From Leuctra nigra (taxonomy: Eukaryota; Arthropoda; Insecta; Plecoptera; Leuctridae): a stretch of DNA of 64,000 nt. A program made the position numbers and the translations under genes. Below, piece by piece: positions 1 to 11,154 of this stretch. The stretch is from NCBI GenBank assembly GCA_934045905.1, contig OW203765.1, positions 17,299,409 through 17,363,408 on the forward strand, given 5' to 3'. Every line of letters starts with the position of its first letter. Position 1 is the stretch's first letter. Under the pieces are notes generated by a model, which was not told the origin of the DNA, ran no database searches, and saw only the letters and a list, made by a program, of their open reading frames with translations.

Positions 1-514
1 CGTCACTTCCGGTTTCAAAATGGCGTCTTCCGGTTGGTTTTATAAAAAGGCACCTCAGACGCCAAAAGTGCACATGTGGTAAAAATTTCAGATCGATCGG
101 CTAAGCCGTTTAGGCTGTGGCGGTGATAGCGGTGTTTCCTGATATCATCTGAAGAAGAAGAAGAAGAAGAAGAAGAAGAAGAAGAAGAAGAAGAAGAAGA
201 AGAAGAAGAAGAAGAAGAAGATGAAGATGAAAGTGATGTAATTTCACGGTTTTCTCGGCCCTCTAGCTCGCAAATGGAATAACATATTGTGCCCAAATTT
301 GGTATATGAGGTGAGGTGGGCCATAGCTCGAAAATAAGATATTTTGCAACAATGTGAGATTTTCCAATTTTGAGATCCAGTAGGCCGAAAATGCCATGTT
401 GTTGCTTACAGTAAAAGTGTTTGGTCTGCTCCTCAGTTTATTATGCAATTTTACGGTATGTTGAGTAAGTGTGTGTGTACGACTTGGCTGGGTGGAGCGA
501 CCGCTCCACTAGAT
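1..514 (+). mobile_element. Family A element, 3' part (A1), cut by window start
   Basis: This is the hairpin-terminus part of the repeat seen complete at 5566-7920. It opens inside a GACGTCACTTCCGG module, passes through a GAA microsatellite and ends with GACTTGGCTGG, the hairpin GTGGAGCG-AC-CGCTCCAC and CTAG. The next bases are A then T, as in the other copies. No coding capacity is visible; small reading frames here are microsatellite artefacts. Confidence 0.85.
151..228. repeat. (GAA)n microsatellite inside A1
   Basis: About 25 GAA units, slightly impure at the right end. The same slot is occupied by ATC/TCA-type repeats in the copies at 7605 and 29450 and by CTA then ATT repeats at 38761, so the slot is conserved but the unit is not. 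Confidence 0.95.
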
Positions 515-879
515 CAATAAATAATAAACCTTGGATTATAAAAACTAAATCACCTGTTGCCACCTTTCAATTATTTCTGCTTTTAATTGATGCCCAAATT
601 TCATCAAATTCGTGGCTTGGTTGACTGATGATGGCTAAACCTTCTTTGGAACCTTCTTTTAAACCTTCTTTTAAACCTGCTTTGGAAATGTAGGTACATA
701 GAGTAGTTGAAATGTTGTTTTTCAAATTTGTTTTTTCTTGACATGTCATTTGACAGCCTGATGAAGTTTATTGAATTATAAAAACGAAATATTGCTTATA
801 AAAAGCTTTTAAGGTTTGTGACAGTCCAACGACTGATGTTATTTATTAATAATCTAACTAATTCTAATTCTATAATTCA
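515..879. other. No gene seen
   Basis: AT-rich sequence with a short direct repeat of AAACCTTCTTTT-like units near 635-680. No convincing exon, RNA or element end was found. Confidence 0.5.
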
Positions 880-1065
880 TCGGAAACTTGAATTGCAGTT
901 TGTACTTAGCTTGGCAATGGGGATGAAATAAACTCTGCGTGCCAATAAAACTGGAATCGTTTGACCGATCATAACCAAATTTTGCAGGGTCATTGGGACC
1001 AACATTATAAGTGTTTTTAGACAAATCTGTAATAAACTTCAAGAGTAATTGACATTTTACTTACA
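880..1065 (+). repeat. Family B internal fragment
   Basis: It matches 59197-59365 closely (shared words TTAGCTTGGCAATGGGGATG and TTTGACCGATCAT) and resembles the interior of complete family B copies, with the recurring TTTGCA..GTCATTGGGACCAACATT phrase. Neither element end is present. Confidence 0.65.
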
Positions 1066-1117
1066 TGTATGCTTCATTAGAAATATATGTCAAAATGTAA
1101 ATGTGTAAGAAATAATG

Positions 1118-1120
1118 AAA

Positions 1121-1168
<48 letters not shown>

Positions 1169-1186
1169 AGGAAAAAGCAAGAAATA

Positions 1187-1218
<32 letters not shown>

Positions 1219-1220
1219 AG
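1118..1220. repeat. (GAAA)n microsatellite
   Basis: Long GAAA tract interrupted once around 1168-1190. Confidence 0.97.
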
Positions 1221-1451
1221 TTTACCGTACCAACCTTTGTTATAATTAATACATTAGTAAGATACAGATATTGAAATAGATTATTTATAGTTTATTTACA
1301 AATTAAAAATATATTAGTACATTTCAGAGCTTGACTCGGAGTCTGCGCCACCAAGTTCCTACAAATGATAACTTTGGTTAGTCCTTTATTTGTGAATAAG
1401 TTTCTGATTGACAACATCATCACATTCTTCTTCAATGTTCTCTGTTGGCAG

Positions 1452-2727
1452 TATCATCGAGAGCAACTATGACGTTGTAGATCAAGACACAGAGCGAGCA
1501 GTCAGAGCCGTCCTGCAGAGACAGAATCTACCCTTGCAGCCTCCTGCCACTCCTGCAGTCATGGCTCCTGCAAGTGCGAGTCTTCCACCATATCATCCAC
1601 CACACACTGCTATTCATAATCATACATCACATCTTCCACCACCAACCACCACTACTTCTACAGCAACCATACCTACTCTTCCACCACTAATAATTATTCT
1701 ACCCATAATTATTCCAATAAATACTGTTCTTCCTTCTTTAAATGTCCCCACTATTCTTCCATCTTTAATTATCGTCATTATTGCTGCAGGTATCATCTCG
1801 ACTGTTATACTGTTACAGAAACTTGTTATTTTATCTTCTCTTGTTTATCTGATTTTTGCAATGTGGTGTATTTGCCCCACCAAATTCAAAAATCCTTTTA
1901 TCAAACAGGAAGAACATCCCCTTCTCTTCATTCAAAATTATCATCATCCGTATCCCTTTATCACAGATAAATATAAACCCCAGCCCTTCATCCACCATGA
2001 ACATAATCCCCAGCCCATTATCCACCATGAACTTAATCCCCAGCCATTTATCCACCATGAACATATTCCCCAGCCCTTTATCCACCATGAACATAATCCC
2101 CAATCTTTTATCCACCATGAACAAAATCCCCAATCTTTTATCCACCATGAACAAAATCCCCTCCCCTTTATCCACCATGAGCATAATCCCCAATATTTTA
2201 TCTACCACAAACATAATCCCCAGCCCTTTATCCACCATGAACATAATACCCAGCCCATTATCCACCATGAACTTAATCCACAACCTTTTATCCACCACGA
2301 ACATAATCCCCAATCTTTTATCCACCAAGAACATAATCCCCAAACCTTTATCCACCATGAACATTATCTCAAATCCTTTATCCACCATGAACATAATCCC
2401 CAATCTTTTATTCACCATGAACATAATCTCCAATCCTTTATCCACCATGAACATAATCCCCAATCTTTTAATCACCATGGACATAATCTCCAATCTAATA
2501 GACACCATGAACTTAAACCCGAACTCTTTATCCATCGGGAACATCCACCCCTTAATCCCCTCTACCCCAATATCCAAAATGAACATCCGTACCTCTTTAT
2601 CACACATGAATACAAACCTGAATACTTTATCCAAAATGAACATCAAAACACTGACAGAGTAAAGAATAAATGCACATGGAATATCATGTATACTTCAAAG
2701 CAAAGACACAATATCATTGTCCCTTAA
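1452..2727 (+). CDS. Candidate exon of an unknown protein with 10-residue tandem repeats
   Basis: I do not recognise this protein. A pyrimidine-rich stretch ending TTGGCAG at 1445-1451 looks like a splice acceptor. The frame after it starts SIIESNYDVVDQDTERAVRA, which is mixed-composition and reads like real protein. A Pro/Thr/Ser/His-rich stretch and a strongly hydrophobic isoleucine-rich segment (about 1690-1860) follow. From about 1978 the frame is a tandem array of ten-residue units of the type FIHHEHNPQP up to the stop at 2727; AATAAA occurs near 2665. Because the repeat unit is 30 bp, another + frame and a minus frame stay open across it, so openness proves little there. The first 250 bp after the acceptor are the best coding candidate; the repeat part may be only a minisatellite. 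An in-frame Met also exists upstream at 1408. Confidence 0.35.
1978..2640. repeat. 30-bp minisatellite, about 20 units
   Basis: Unit core is TTTATCCACCATGAACATAA followed by TCCCCAATC or TCCCCAGCC. Units diverge by 1-6 bases and nearly always keep the 30-bp length. The length is a multiple of three, which keeps frames open on both strands. Confidence 0.95.
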
Positions 2728-3670
2728 ATAATATTACCTTGCCTAACCTAATTTGCGATCAATTATTAAATTAGTAAGAGCAGTTTCTGTTCTGGTGGCT
2801 GCTGCATTTTGGCAGTGATGTGTCGTCGATTTGGCTGTCGGTGTCTTCAGGCTTTTATGGTGAAATGATGGAGGCAAGTTCAAGCAAAAGTATCCAATAA
2901 ATTCCACAATAATAAACACAATAAATTCCACTCGTATATTCCAGAATATGAATCGAAACTATTACGGTTTACCTTATTCCCTCTTCTCTTGGACCTTATT
3001 ACATTCGAGAAATTGTGTTAGAATTGGGGAATTAGAGAATTGTGGAAGTTGTACACAACTTCACATCAGTCACAAAATTATGTATGCTTTACTCAATGCA
3101 ATTGAGTATGTAATCACAGTTACTTACATATAATTGTTGTATATATATTGATGCATCTTTCGTGTCATTGTAAATAAAAGTGCCTCTCTTCCATTCTGTA
3201 TTATTCTAAGCATAATAAAAATACAAAACAGTTACTTTACAGTTAATTCTGAGTAAAATTATGTATGTGCGCGTAGAGTTTATGCATCATTAGCTGTCAC
3301 ATGTAGGTAAGTGATGGTTTCCAAGTATTGAGATGAGCTTTTTACAGTGCATTGTTATGATATGATATTTATTGATCGTTACCTTTGTAAAAACAAAAGT
3401 ATGGTAGGTACAGTTTTCTCAAGAATGTTTTAATAATACTTGACGCATCCTGCCATAGCCAAAAGTTCCAAATAACTATACCGCCTAAAAACTGTTTAAA
3501 ATCTATTCCAATTTACATTTACTGAAATAAATTCTAAAATGTGAAACAAAAATATAATATCAAGTCCTGTGAAACAGGACGAAATATTGTATTATCTAAT
3601 AATAAATAAGTTTACGTAGAAGTTCAAAGAATTGTCTTGTTTTATGAAACAAAATACCTAAGTATTGATG
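2728..3670. other. No gene seen
   Basis: AT-rich sequence. AATAAA-type signals occur near 2899, 3172 and 3596. No exon with convincing borders was found. Confidence 0.45.
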
Positions 3671-3897
3671 ATTTTCTCGTGATTTCTCTCAGTCGAGAGG
3701 CAAATACTGGGAAGGTTCCCCATGATGACTTTATTATAAACTTTAGAAAATTGTTATTATTGTCATTATTTTGTATAGTATTAATGTGTTATTAGAGTAT
3801 ACACTTTGAGGTTGCATGGAAGATCAGGATGGATGTCGCCCTTTTGTGTACACTTACAAATAAAGAAACTGAAACTGAAACTGAAACTGAAACTATA
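3671..3897 (+). mobile_element. 5'-truncated SINE with (GAAACT)n tail
   Basis: The start matches the body of the tRNA-derived SINE at 26483 (CTCAGTCGA.AGGCAAATRCTGGGAAGGT). The tRNA-like head is missing. It ends in AATAAAGAAACTGAAACTGAAACT-type repeats, a plausible short-repeat tail of a retroposed element. Confidence 0.6.
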
Positions 3898-4135
3898 GAC
3901 CACGATGTCCTCTTTCCCACCGTTCATCCTTATTGACGTTGAAAATTGAACATTAATAGACAGAGCAATTTGCCTCAGGCGTATAGCTCTGGAATCCAGA
4001 ATTTTTGTGGTTTACCTCAGTCAAGAGCTAAAGATTTTGCGATTTTGCTTTTTTTGTAGACACATTTTGCGATACGATTGGAGACGAAATGCGTAGACCA
4101 AATTATTTGAAATTTAATCGTGATTAGATAAAAAA

Positions 4136-4369
4136 AAAGCCCCATTTACACGGTAAAATTTCCTGTAAAATCTTTTATAAAATCTTTTCGTAAAATCTTT
4201 TACAGAAATAGAACATGTTTTATATCATAAAAGGTTTTACACAACCCTTTTACAAAACATTTAACGAAGATTTTACCATCAAATTGGCTTGTTTACATGG
4301 TAAAATTTCTTTTACGAAAAGATTTTATAAAAGATTTTACAGGAAATTTTACCGTGTAAATGGGGCTTT
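4136..4369. mobile_element. MITE family E, copy 1 (palindromic)
   Basis: Terminal inverted repeat AAAGCCCCATTTACACGGT / ACCGTGTAAATGGGGCTTT. The arms pair for about 100 bp around a short centre. Copies at 17695-17870 and 49462-49620 share the ends but not the interior. The other two copies show 3-bp TTA or TAA duplications, typical of PIF/Harbinger-type MITEs; here the duplication is unclear. Confidence 0.85.
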
Positions 4370-4516
4370 AGGGTTATCCCTTGGTACATTTTTTATTTTT
4401 TGTTTCTTAAATTAGTTATAATTAGTGGATTTTTGGTAAAAAAAAATAGCTATTTTCTTGCCTCCCTGGGCGCCGTATAAAATTAAGTTTGAAAATGTGC
4501 CAAGGGATAACCCTAA
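4370..4516. mobile_element. MITE family N, abutting E copy 1
   Basis: Inverted ends TAGGGTTATCCCTTGG..CATTTT and AAAATG.GCCAAGGGATAACCCTA. It touches the right end of the family E element with no spacer. No reading frame of note. Confidence 0.7.
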
Positions 4517-5565
4517 GTTTGTCATTCACCTAATCATGATTAAAATTTGAGATCAATTATTGGTTAACGGGTTGGTTAATCGTATAGCAAATTTCATAGT
4601 TTTGCGCGGTTTTGTTGAATAACCGGCGCCTAATTAGCTATGAACTAAACAAAAATGAAAAAGTGCTACTAATATACAATCTGACTGATCATGTGAGCAT
4701 CCTGTAAAAGTTACACTCACTTATGAAACAATTTTTCTCACTCAATTTTCTAAAACGGCCGAGCGCTAGTATCACCTTAATATTATATTCTTCTTCTTGA
4801 TTATTATACCTACAACTCCAATGTTTCTTAGTGAGTTTCTGTAATTTGATAATTGTAATATTGTTGAAGGACTAAAAGACCTACAGTTTTATAACAGATC
4901 ATGGAACCTAGATGGGCATTATATTAATTTTATTAATGTACGATATTTCATTCATTATAAGTTCTTGTAGAATCAGGTGAAATAAAATAAAAATTTAATT
5001 ATACTACATTTAGATCATGAAGACTTCATTCCAGAGTTTAGGTACCAAATTCCAATTGATGTTATTTCCTTATGTTTAATCCAAATTAAATATTTAATGT
5101 TGGTGGCGACATTGAACAATATCTTGAGAGAAGATGGCTATATTATCAGAAAGGGAATGTCAAATATGCATTCAATAATCTCTATCAAAACTTGGAATTT
5201 AATAACTTCCGCAGAATGTGTTTAATATTTTTAAGCCAGACAATTGAATTAAGGTCTACATTCTCCAACCACCAACACCAAGAGGACGAACCAGTGAAGT
5301 AAAATCTCTGTATCTCGGAGGTAGCAGGCTGGAAGACGATCTTCTTGATTTTGTGTTACATACTTTTCAACGATGTAATCAAGCTCTGCCATTTGACTAA
5401 TGTCAACAAATACAGTTATATTTACTTAGTCACCAATACAAATAATGATTGAATGAACGTAGAATTACTGTTATTTACCTCGCCTCATAATAATAGAATG
5501 GACTTCCGCTCTTCTACCTCTGAGATACATAATTTAAATATGTTTTATTTTCATATCATATTTTA
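4517..5565. other. No gene seen
   Basis: AT-rich, low-information sequence up to the family A insertion. No exon, RNA gene or element end recognised. Confidence 0.45.
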
Positions 5566-6691
5566 TCCCAGAAAAAACACTCCGTGTAAAAATACCAGCC
5601 AAGTCTCTTTAACTATAAAAAAAATAGAAGAAATCTAAAAATTCAGCACTGAAAAGGAGTGATATCAAAAAAGGAGCCAAGTCAACGAATTTTCCAAATT
5701 TTAATCGTACCATTGAAATAAAAATATCAACCCCCGAGAAATACTTAAAAAAAGGACTTGGCGCATCGTTTTTTTAAAGACACTTTTCTATCCTAAAAGT
5801 ATAGGAAGAACTCTACAAGTATATTTTCCTGAGTATATCACATTCATTATCGACGAATCATACTACGTTTTAATATAACTAGTACTCTTACCTACTGGCA
5901 GTTTTGGTATTTTGTCAATATTCAGAGGAAATAAACGGATAAACGAATAACGAATAAACGGAAGCGGCCTAGTCTATTCGTTATTGCCACTATTTCTAGG
6001 GTCATATTAATCAATCATACTTCTCAATATCGTGACTGAGGGAAATAGCGAAAGCGCTCATTACAAGAAGGCCGTCAATGAGATTTGTATAAGTGACTAG
6101 TGCACTGAGCCATGCTGCTCAAATAATTACTGACTAGATTTTTATCTAAAGTAATACGTTATGTAATTTATGAATTTTTTTGGTATAAAATGTTAATTAA
6201 TAGCAATTAATTACACGGCGAGAAGGTTCAAAGTATAATGCTGTAGTAGGTATGTTGATGTACCCACAAAACTATAGGTACCTACCAATCACAAACACAA
6301 CTGTTCTGTATTTATTGCTTGTAAGACAATGCTATGTTTCTTTGCGTACTTATATTTAAATTTAAAATATTTTACAGAATGTTCAATATTTAATTTGAAA
6401 GTTTTGTCCCAATTTTTCTAGGCATTTCTGAACTACGTAGTATGTGAGTGGCATAAGCTTAAGAATAGAAAAATGTCTTTAAAAAAACGATGCGCCAAGT
6501 CCTTTTTTTAAGTATTTCTCGGGGGTTGATATTTTTATTTCAATGGTACGATTAAAATTTGGAAAATTCGTTGACTTGGCTCCTTTTTTGATATCACTCC
6601 TTTTCAGTGCTGAATTTTTAGATTTCTTCTATTTTTTTTTATAGTTAAAGAGACTTGGCTGGTATTTTTACACGGAGTGTTTTTTCTGGGA
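5566..6691. repeat. FB palindrome of A2
   Basis: The left arm (5566 to about 5790) is the near-perfect reverse complement of the right arm (about 6470-6691). Each arm carries GCCAAGTC twice, 78 bp apart (5598 and 5676 in the left arm), and the inverse GACTTGGCGCATCG further in (5755). The centre is about 680 bp of unique AT-rich DNA with no ORF. Confidence 0.93.
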
Positions 6692-7920
6692 TATCACTTC
6701 TTTTGTTAGTTTATTCATACAGCTTGTAGCACATGTCCGAGCAGGGACTAATTTCTTTAAAAAAATACGCCTCAACCGATTTGGTTACTATGAAAAGTTG
6801 CGTTTGGTATAAGATGAAAATGATTATCCAAGAAGAATAGCTTAAGTTTCGTTATAATCGATCCAGCCGTTTTCGATACATGACGTCACTTCCGGTTTTG
6901 AAATAGCGGCCGAATTCCGGTATAGGTAATAAGAAAACAATCTAGTTTTATCTAGTTGATACCTTCATGAACGACCATCTGAATTCCTAATCCCTATATT
7001 TCCGTAAAATCGGTCATGCCGTTTGTAATATATGACGTCACTTCCGGTTTCATTTAGTGGTTCCTGCCGCCATTTCCGGTACCATTAATTTATTTATTCA
7101 TTTTTCACAATTGATTTTTCAAATAAATAGCAGAATGAATACGCAGGAGCTAGTTCAGTTGCAATCGGTACAGGCGTTTTAGATATATGACGTCACTTCC
7201 GGTTTCAGGAATGGCGGCCGAGAACACTGCTACCTTGAATATATAAATTGTATTGTCTATGTTACAATGTAAGTTAATTATGTACGTATTTTAAGTATAA
7301 TTTGTTGAAATAAGTTAAATATTGCGTATTTATGACGTCACTTCCGGTTTAGAAAATAAGAAAATAATATTTTTTTTATTGATACTTCATATAGATGACC
7401 ATCTAAATCGAATGGCGCTAATTTCGTTCTAATCGGTCCAGACGTTTTTGAGTTATGACGTCACTTCCGGTTTCAAAATGGCGGCTTCCGGTTGGTTTTA
7501 TAAAAAGGCACCTCAGACGCCAAAAGTGCACATGTGGTAAAAATTTCAGGTCGATCGGTTCAGCCGTTTAGGCTGTGGCGGTGATAGCGACGTTTCGTGA
7601 TATCATCAGAATCATCATCATCTTCAGAATCAGAAAGTGGTGTAATTTCACTGTTTTCTCGGTCCTCTAGCGCGCAAATGGCATAACCTATTGTTCCCAA
7701 ATTTGGTATATGTAGTGGGGTGGGCCATAGCTCGAAATTAAGATATTTCGCAACAATGTGAGATTTACCAATTTTGAGATCCAGTAGGCCGAAAATGCCA
7801 TGTTGTTGCTTACAGTAAAAGTGTTTGGTCTGCTCCTCAGTTTATTAGGCATTTACGGTATGTTGAGTGACTGTGAGTGTATAGTACGACTTGGCTGGGT
7901 GGAGCGACCGCTCCACTAGA
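5566..7920 (+). mobile_element. Family A element, complete copy A2 (2.36 kb)
   Basis: Complete non-coding element. 5566-6691 is a long palindrome (FB) with arms of about 230 bp that start CCCAGAAAAAACACTCCGTG. Then come five modules with TGACGTCACTTCCGG at about 6883, 7032, 7189, 7332 and 7456, a short ATC-rich microsatellite near 7605, and the hairpin end GTGGAGCG-AC-CGCTCCAC plus CTAG. The left neighbour base is A (5565) and the right is T (7921), so the target was AT with no longer duplication. That, a TC start (TCCCAG), and a hairpin near a CTAG end suggest a non-autonomous Helitron-like element, although the long palindrome is atypical. The copy at 27410-29763 is nearly identical. Confidence 0.85.
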
Positions 7921-7921
7921 T

Positions 7922-8950
7922 TATGGAAATCCGTTAAATGTACAGAATATTTGTTTTTGTTGCGTATAACTGAACTGTTACTCAACACTTTCAGTCCAGT
8001 CATTGGACCGTGTTTGTTTCAAAACATTGACATTTGAACTTGATCAATGCGTTCGTTGTTTCATGAATGTTCGTGATTCATTTGATGATAAATTGTCCGC
8101 TTCCGAGCTAGATGGCGACACTGTAGTTGACTTAACAGCTATATCCGTTACAGATTAAAAATATAACATTCACACCCACTAGCCAGACTCCTCTCTTATT
8201 GGTCGCAGTGTTCTATGTGGGTCTATTGTTCAGCGCATGTTTACGCATTCCACAACGAAACGTAAGACGAGACTATTCCAGATAACAAGCATAATGTGGT
8301 TCACGGTCATTCACCAACATCGTGAAATACGCAAATAAAAACAAGACTTCCACCACACGTACAAATTGAATACCATATTATTTTCTACTAATTGAAGATT
8401 TGAATCTTTAAAAATATTAATTAAAGTGATGCAAATAATTGCAATGAATAACAATCAATCTAAAATAAACAAGGTTAGAGGTAAATGAAGTAAAAGCTCG
8501 AGTAAAAGTCATCGTATACTCGCATTATATCGTATTTCATTATAATGTCTTGATATCACTTTTGAATAATGCAAAAATTTATGAAAAGTATTGTAGGTTG
8601 ATTGAATAATGACAAGCTTTTATCTTTTTAGAAATAAGTTTTTATTATTTCACGACTCAATACAACTCAGATTTCACGAGCTCAACACAAATCAACACAG
8701 TTTCATTGTAGGTGACATTCCATCAAAATGCCACAAACAATGCCTAATTGAATAATACATCTGCGGAATATCGATAGAAAACTATTCTAGGTACGTAGTT
8801 ATGTTATTTTTAATTTCTTTGGAATATTCATCCCGTGGAATATTTTAATGATCATATCGAAAGTTTCGATTCATTTACCAGAATCTTCTTCATGACAAAA
8901 TTTGCTTACAAACCAATACGTCTAATATAATTAAACATTAAACAAAGTGC
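7922..8950. other. No gene seen
   Basis: AT-rich unique-looking DNA between family A and family B copies. No exon or RNA gene was recognised. Confidence 0.45.
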
Positions 8951-9900
8951 TAAAAAAACCACAATCAATCACACCACGGTCACCACGGTACTCTTATGGC
9001 TCTTTCTCTGCCTTAATTTGTTTGTTTGTTTGTTTGTTTGTTTGTTTGTTTTGTTTGTGTGTTTGTATTTTTGCCGGCAGAGCCGTTCAACCGATCAATC
9101 TGAAATTTATCACACACTATGTTATAACTAGGAAAACACTCGGTGTATAACGCGTTGACGATCGAGCACCTGAATGCGCAACATCTCGAACCGATATTTT
9201 GGTACGCAAAAAACGTATACCTAACATCCAAATTAAATTTAAATATGATACACTCGATCAACATAAAAGTACCTGCTTTTCATTGAAACTGAGATTATCC
9301 AAACTGAAACTGAGATCACTCACTCGGGTTACATAATTTGGAATAATTCCCAATCGATACCATCACAATTCTGTCAATATATTTCAAACAGTTAAAAATT
9401 TCAATAAGTGTAAACTTTCTTGACCGATTGGGCTGAAATTAGGAAAATTAAGAGAAAATGCAAAATTTGAACTTAATCGAAGCGTTTTGATTTTCGACCA
9501 ATCGTGAGATATTTTCATTTTTGAACCTATCAAAGTTCAGCTCTCAAAAACTATTCAAGAGTAAGTTAGAATGATACCTATTGTGTGCACAATTTTAGCT
9601 CGATCGGATAAAAATTGTGACCTGTGGTGTCGGGCCAAACTAACAAACACAACAAAAAAACAGAGAAAGCGTCCAAAAGTGCACAATGGAGACGCTCGCT
9701 ACGCTCGCTTAATTATTAATGTAACCGTTTGACCTATCAACTTAAAAGCTTGCATGGTCATTCGGACAAAAATTTTAATTGAAATTTTATAGACACTTTA
9801 TTCGCTTGTAAAATTTATAAAAAAAATCAATGCAATTTAAAGAAAGACTGCTACATTGGGCTTTGACGCATCTTGTATTCCTCTATTTTCAAGGTCTAAG
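8951..9900 (+). mobile_element. Family B copy split by a reverse family B copy
   Basis: 8967-9126 begins CACCACGGTACTCTTATGGC like complete family B copies, with a (GTTT)n tract and the phrase AACCGATCAATCTGAAATTT. From 9128 (CTAGGAAAACACTC) to 9709 (ACGCTCGCTACGCTCGCTT) lies a second, reverse-oriented B variant. After it, family B interior text resumes (ACCGTTTGACCTATCAACTT). This is a nested insertion. Confidence 0.7.
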
Positions 9901-10181
9901 CAGCAACGTTCACGCACACATTACTTCGCATGCAATAAGAAGGCTCTTTTCGTAAAAAAAAAAAACGTTTTACACAAAGCGTTTTCCTAGGAAACAATGT
10001 ATCTAGTGTGCACGCTGTGACAATAATTTCAAATACCTAATAATAAAAAGATAATGCAATAATAATTAAGTAAACAGTAATAAAATTATAGTATGCATAC
10101 AATTTTGAAGGCAGGAATAATCTTTTCACAAATTGCATGATTTCTAAGATTTAAAAAATCTCTGTTTGTTGAGACGGGTGT

Positions 10182-11154
10182 TCTAAATGCAGTGGTCGAA
10201 TTGGAAGTCAGTCCATAGGGGGATTGTGTACTGGTAGGATTTTTTCCAGGGAGGGGGGGGGGGGGCAAGTGAAGGTACAAAACTTGTCACGCGGTAAGGA
10301 GGGGGGGGGCGCCCCATACGTTGGCCTGCAGGGAGTTTTTTAGTTTTTGACACTTTGAAATTAATTTTGAGACGTTCTGAGGTGTATTTTGTTTTTAAAT
10401 ATTTCACAGTTTTCACTCCAAATAAGGTAAGGGGGGGCATACCCCAAAAACCTTGCCCCACAGGGCGTTATTTGGTTTTTTGTTACTTTGAAATCAATTT
10501 TAAGACGTTCTAAATTGTATTTTGATTTTCAATTTCTTTTTTAATTTTTCCCAGTTTTCACTCCAATAAGGTGTGGGGGGCATGCCCCAAAAACCTTGCC
10601 CCGCAGGGCGTTTCTTGGTTTCTTGACACTTTGAAATCATTTTGAGACATTCAGAGTTCATTTTGTTCACAAAATGTACAGTTAACTAAAGCACAGTCAA
10701 ACTTTTATTTTTTCTGACATCTAGGGAGAAATGCCCTTCCCCTATCCTAACGCCCTCACCCCCCCTACTGTACAAATATTACACAATTGTATTGTTACAA
10801 AAAGAAACATTTGCATGAGGTCAATGGGACACGGCCCCTGGCCCATGCTAGTCCGAGGCGCACAGTTACAGAACAAAAAAATTATTTCAGAAATTAATTT
10901 GGTGCGTTTCTACGCGATTTTGATCTCGACAAATGGCGTCTATAAGGCTAAATAGACAAATTCTCTGAAAATGGCATTATTTTGAAGTAAATTACATTAC
11001 TTATTGTTGTTTTTTAATCTCTCATGGGGGGATGGTGAAGTGGAAAAATTAGCCATGGGGGGATGGAACCATCAATTTATTCCCCATGGGGGGGATGCCG
11101 TTCGGATCCCCCCGCATCCCCCCCCCCCCCCCCAATTCGACCACTGCCTAAATG
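10182..11154. mobile_element. hAT-like non-autonomous element with 8-bp duplication
   Basis: Inverted ends CAGTGGTCGAATTGG (from 10190) and CCAATTCGACCACTG (to 11146). The flanks TCTAAATG (10182-10189) and CCTAAATG (11147-11154) match at 7 of 8 bases. CAG-type ends with 8-bp duplications are hallmarks of hAT elements. The interior holds three tandem ~150-bp units with CTTGCCCC.CAGGGCGTT and runs of G, plus a C run at 11120-11133. No transposase frame is present. Confidence 0.8.
10255..10680 (+). repeat. ~150-bp tandem units inside the hAT-like element
   Basis: Three imperfect units, each with a G run, a CCCCAAAAACCTTGCCCC-like phrase, AGGGCGTT, ACTTTGAAATCAATTTT and TTTTCACTCCAA. Related phrases recur near 49030, 53225-53450 and 63395. 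Confidence 0.75.

Noticed and set aside
10255..10625. Bacterial rho-independent terminators (GCCCCGCAGGGC plus T run)
   Set aside because: All else indicates eukaryotic DNA; the motif is part of a dispersed repeat.
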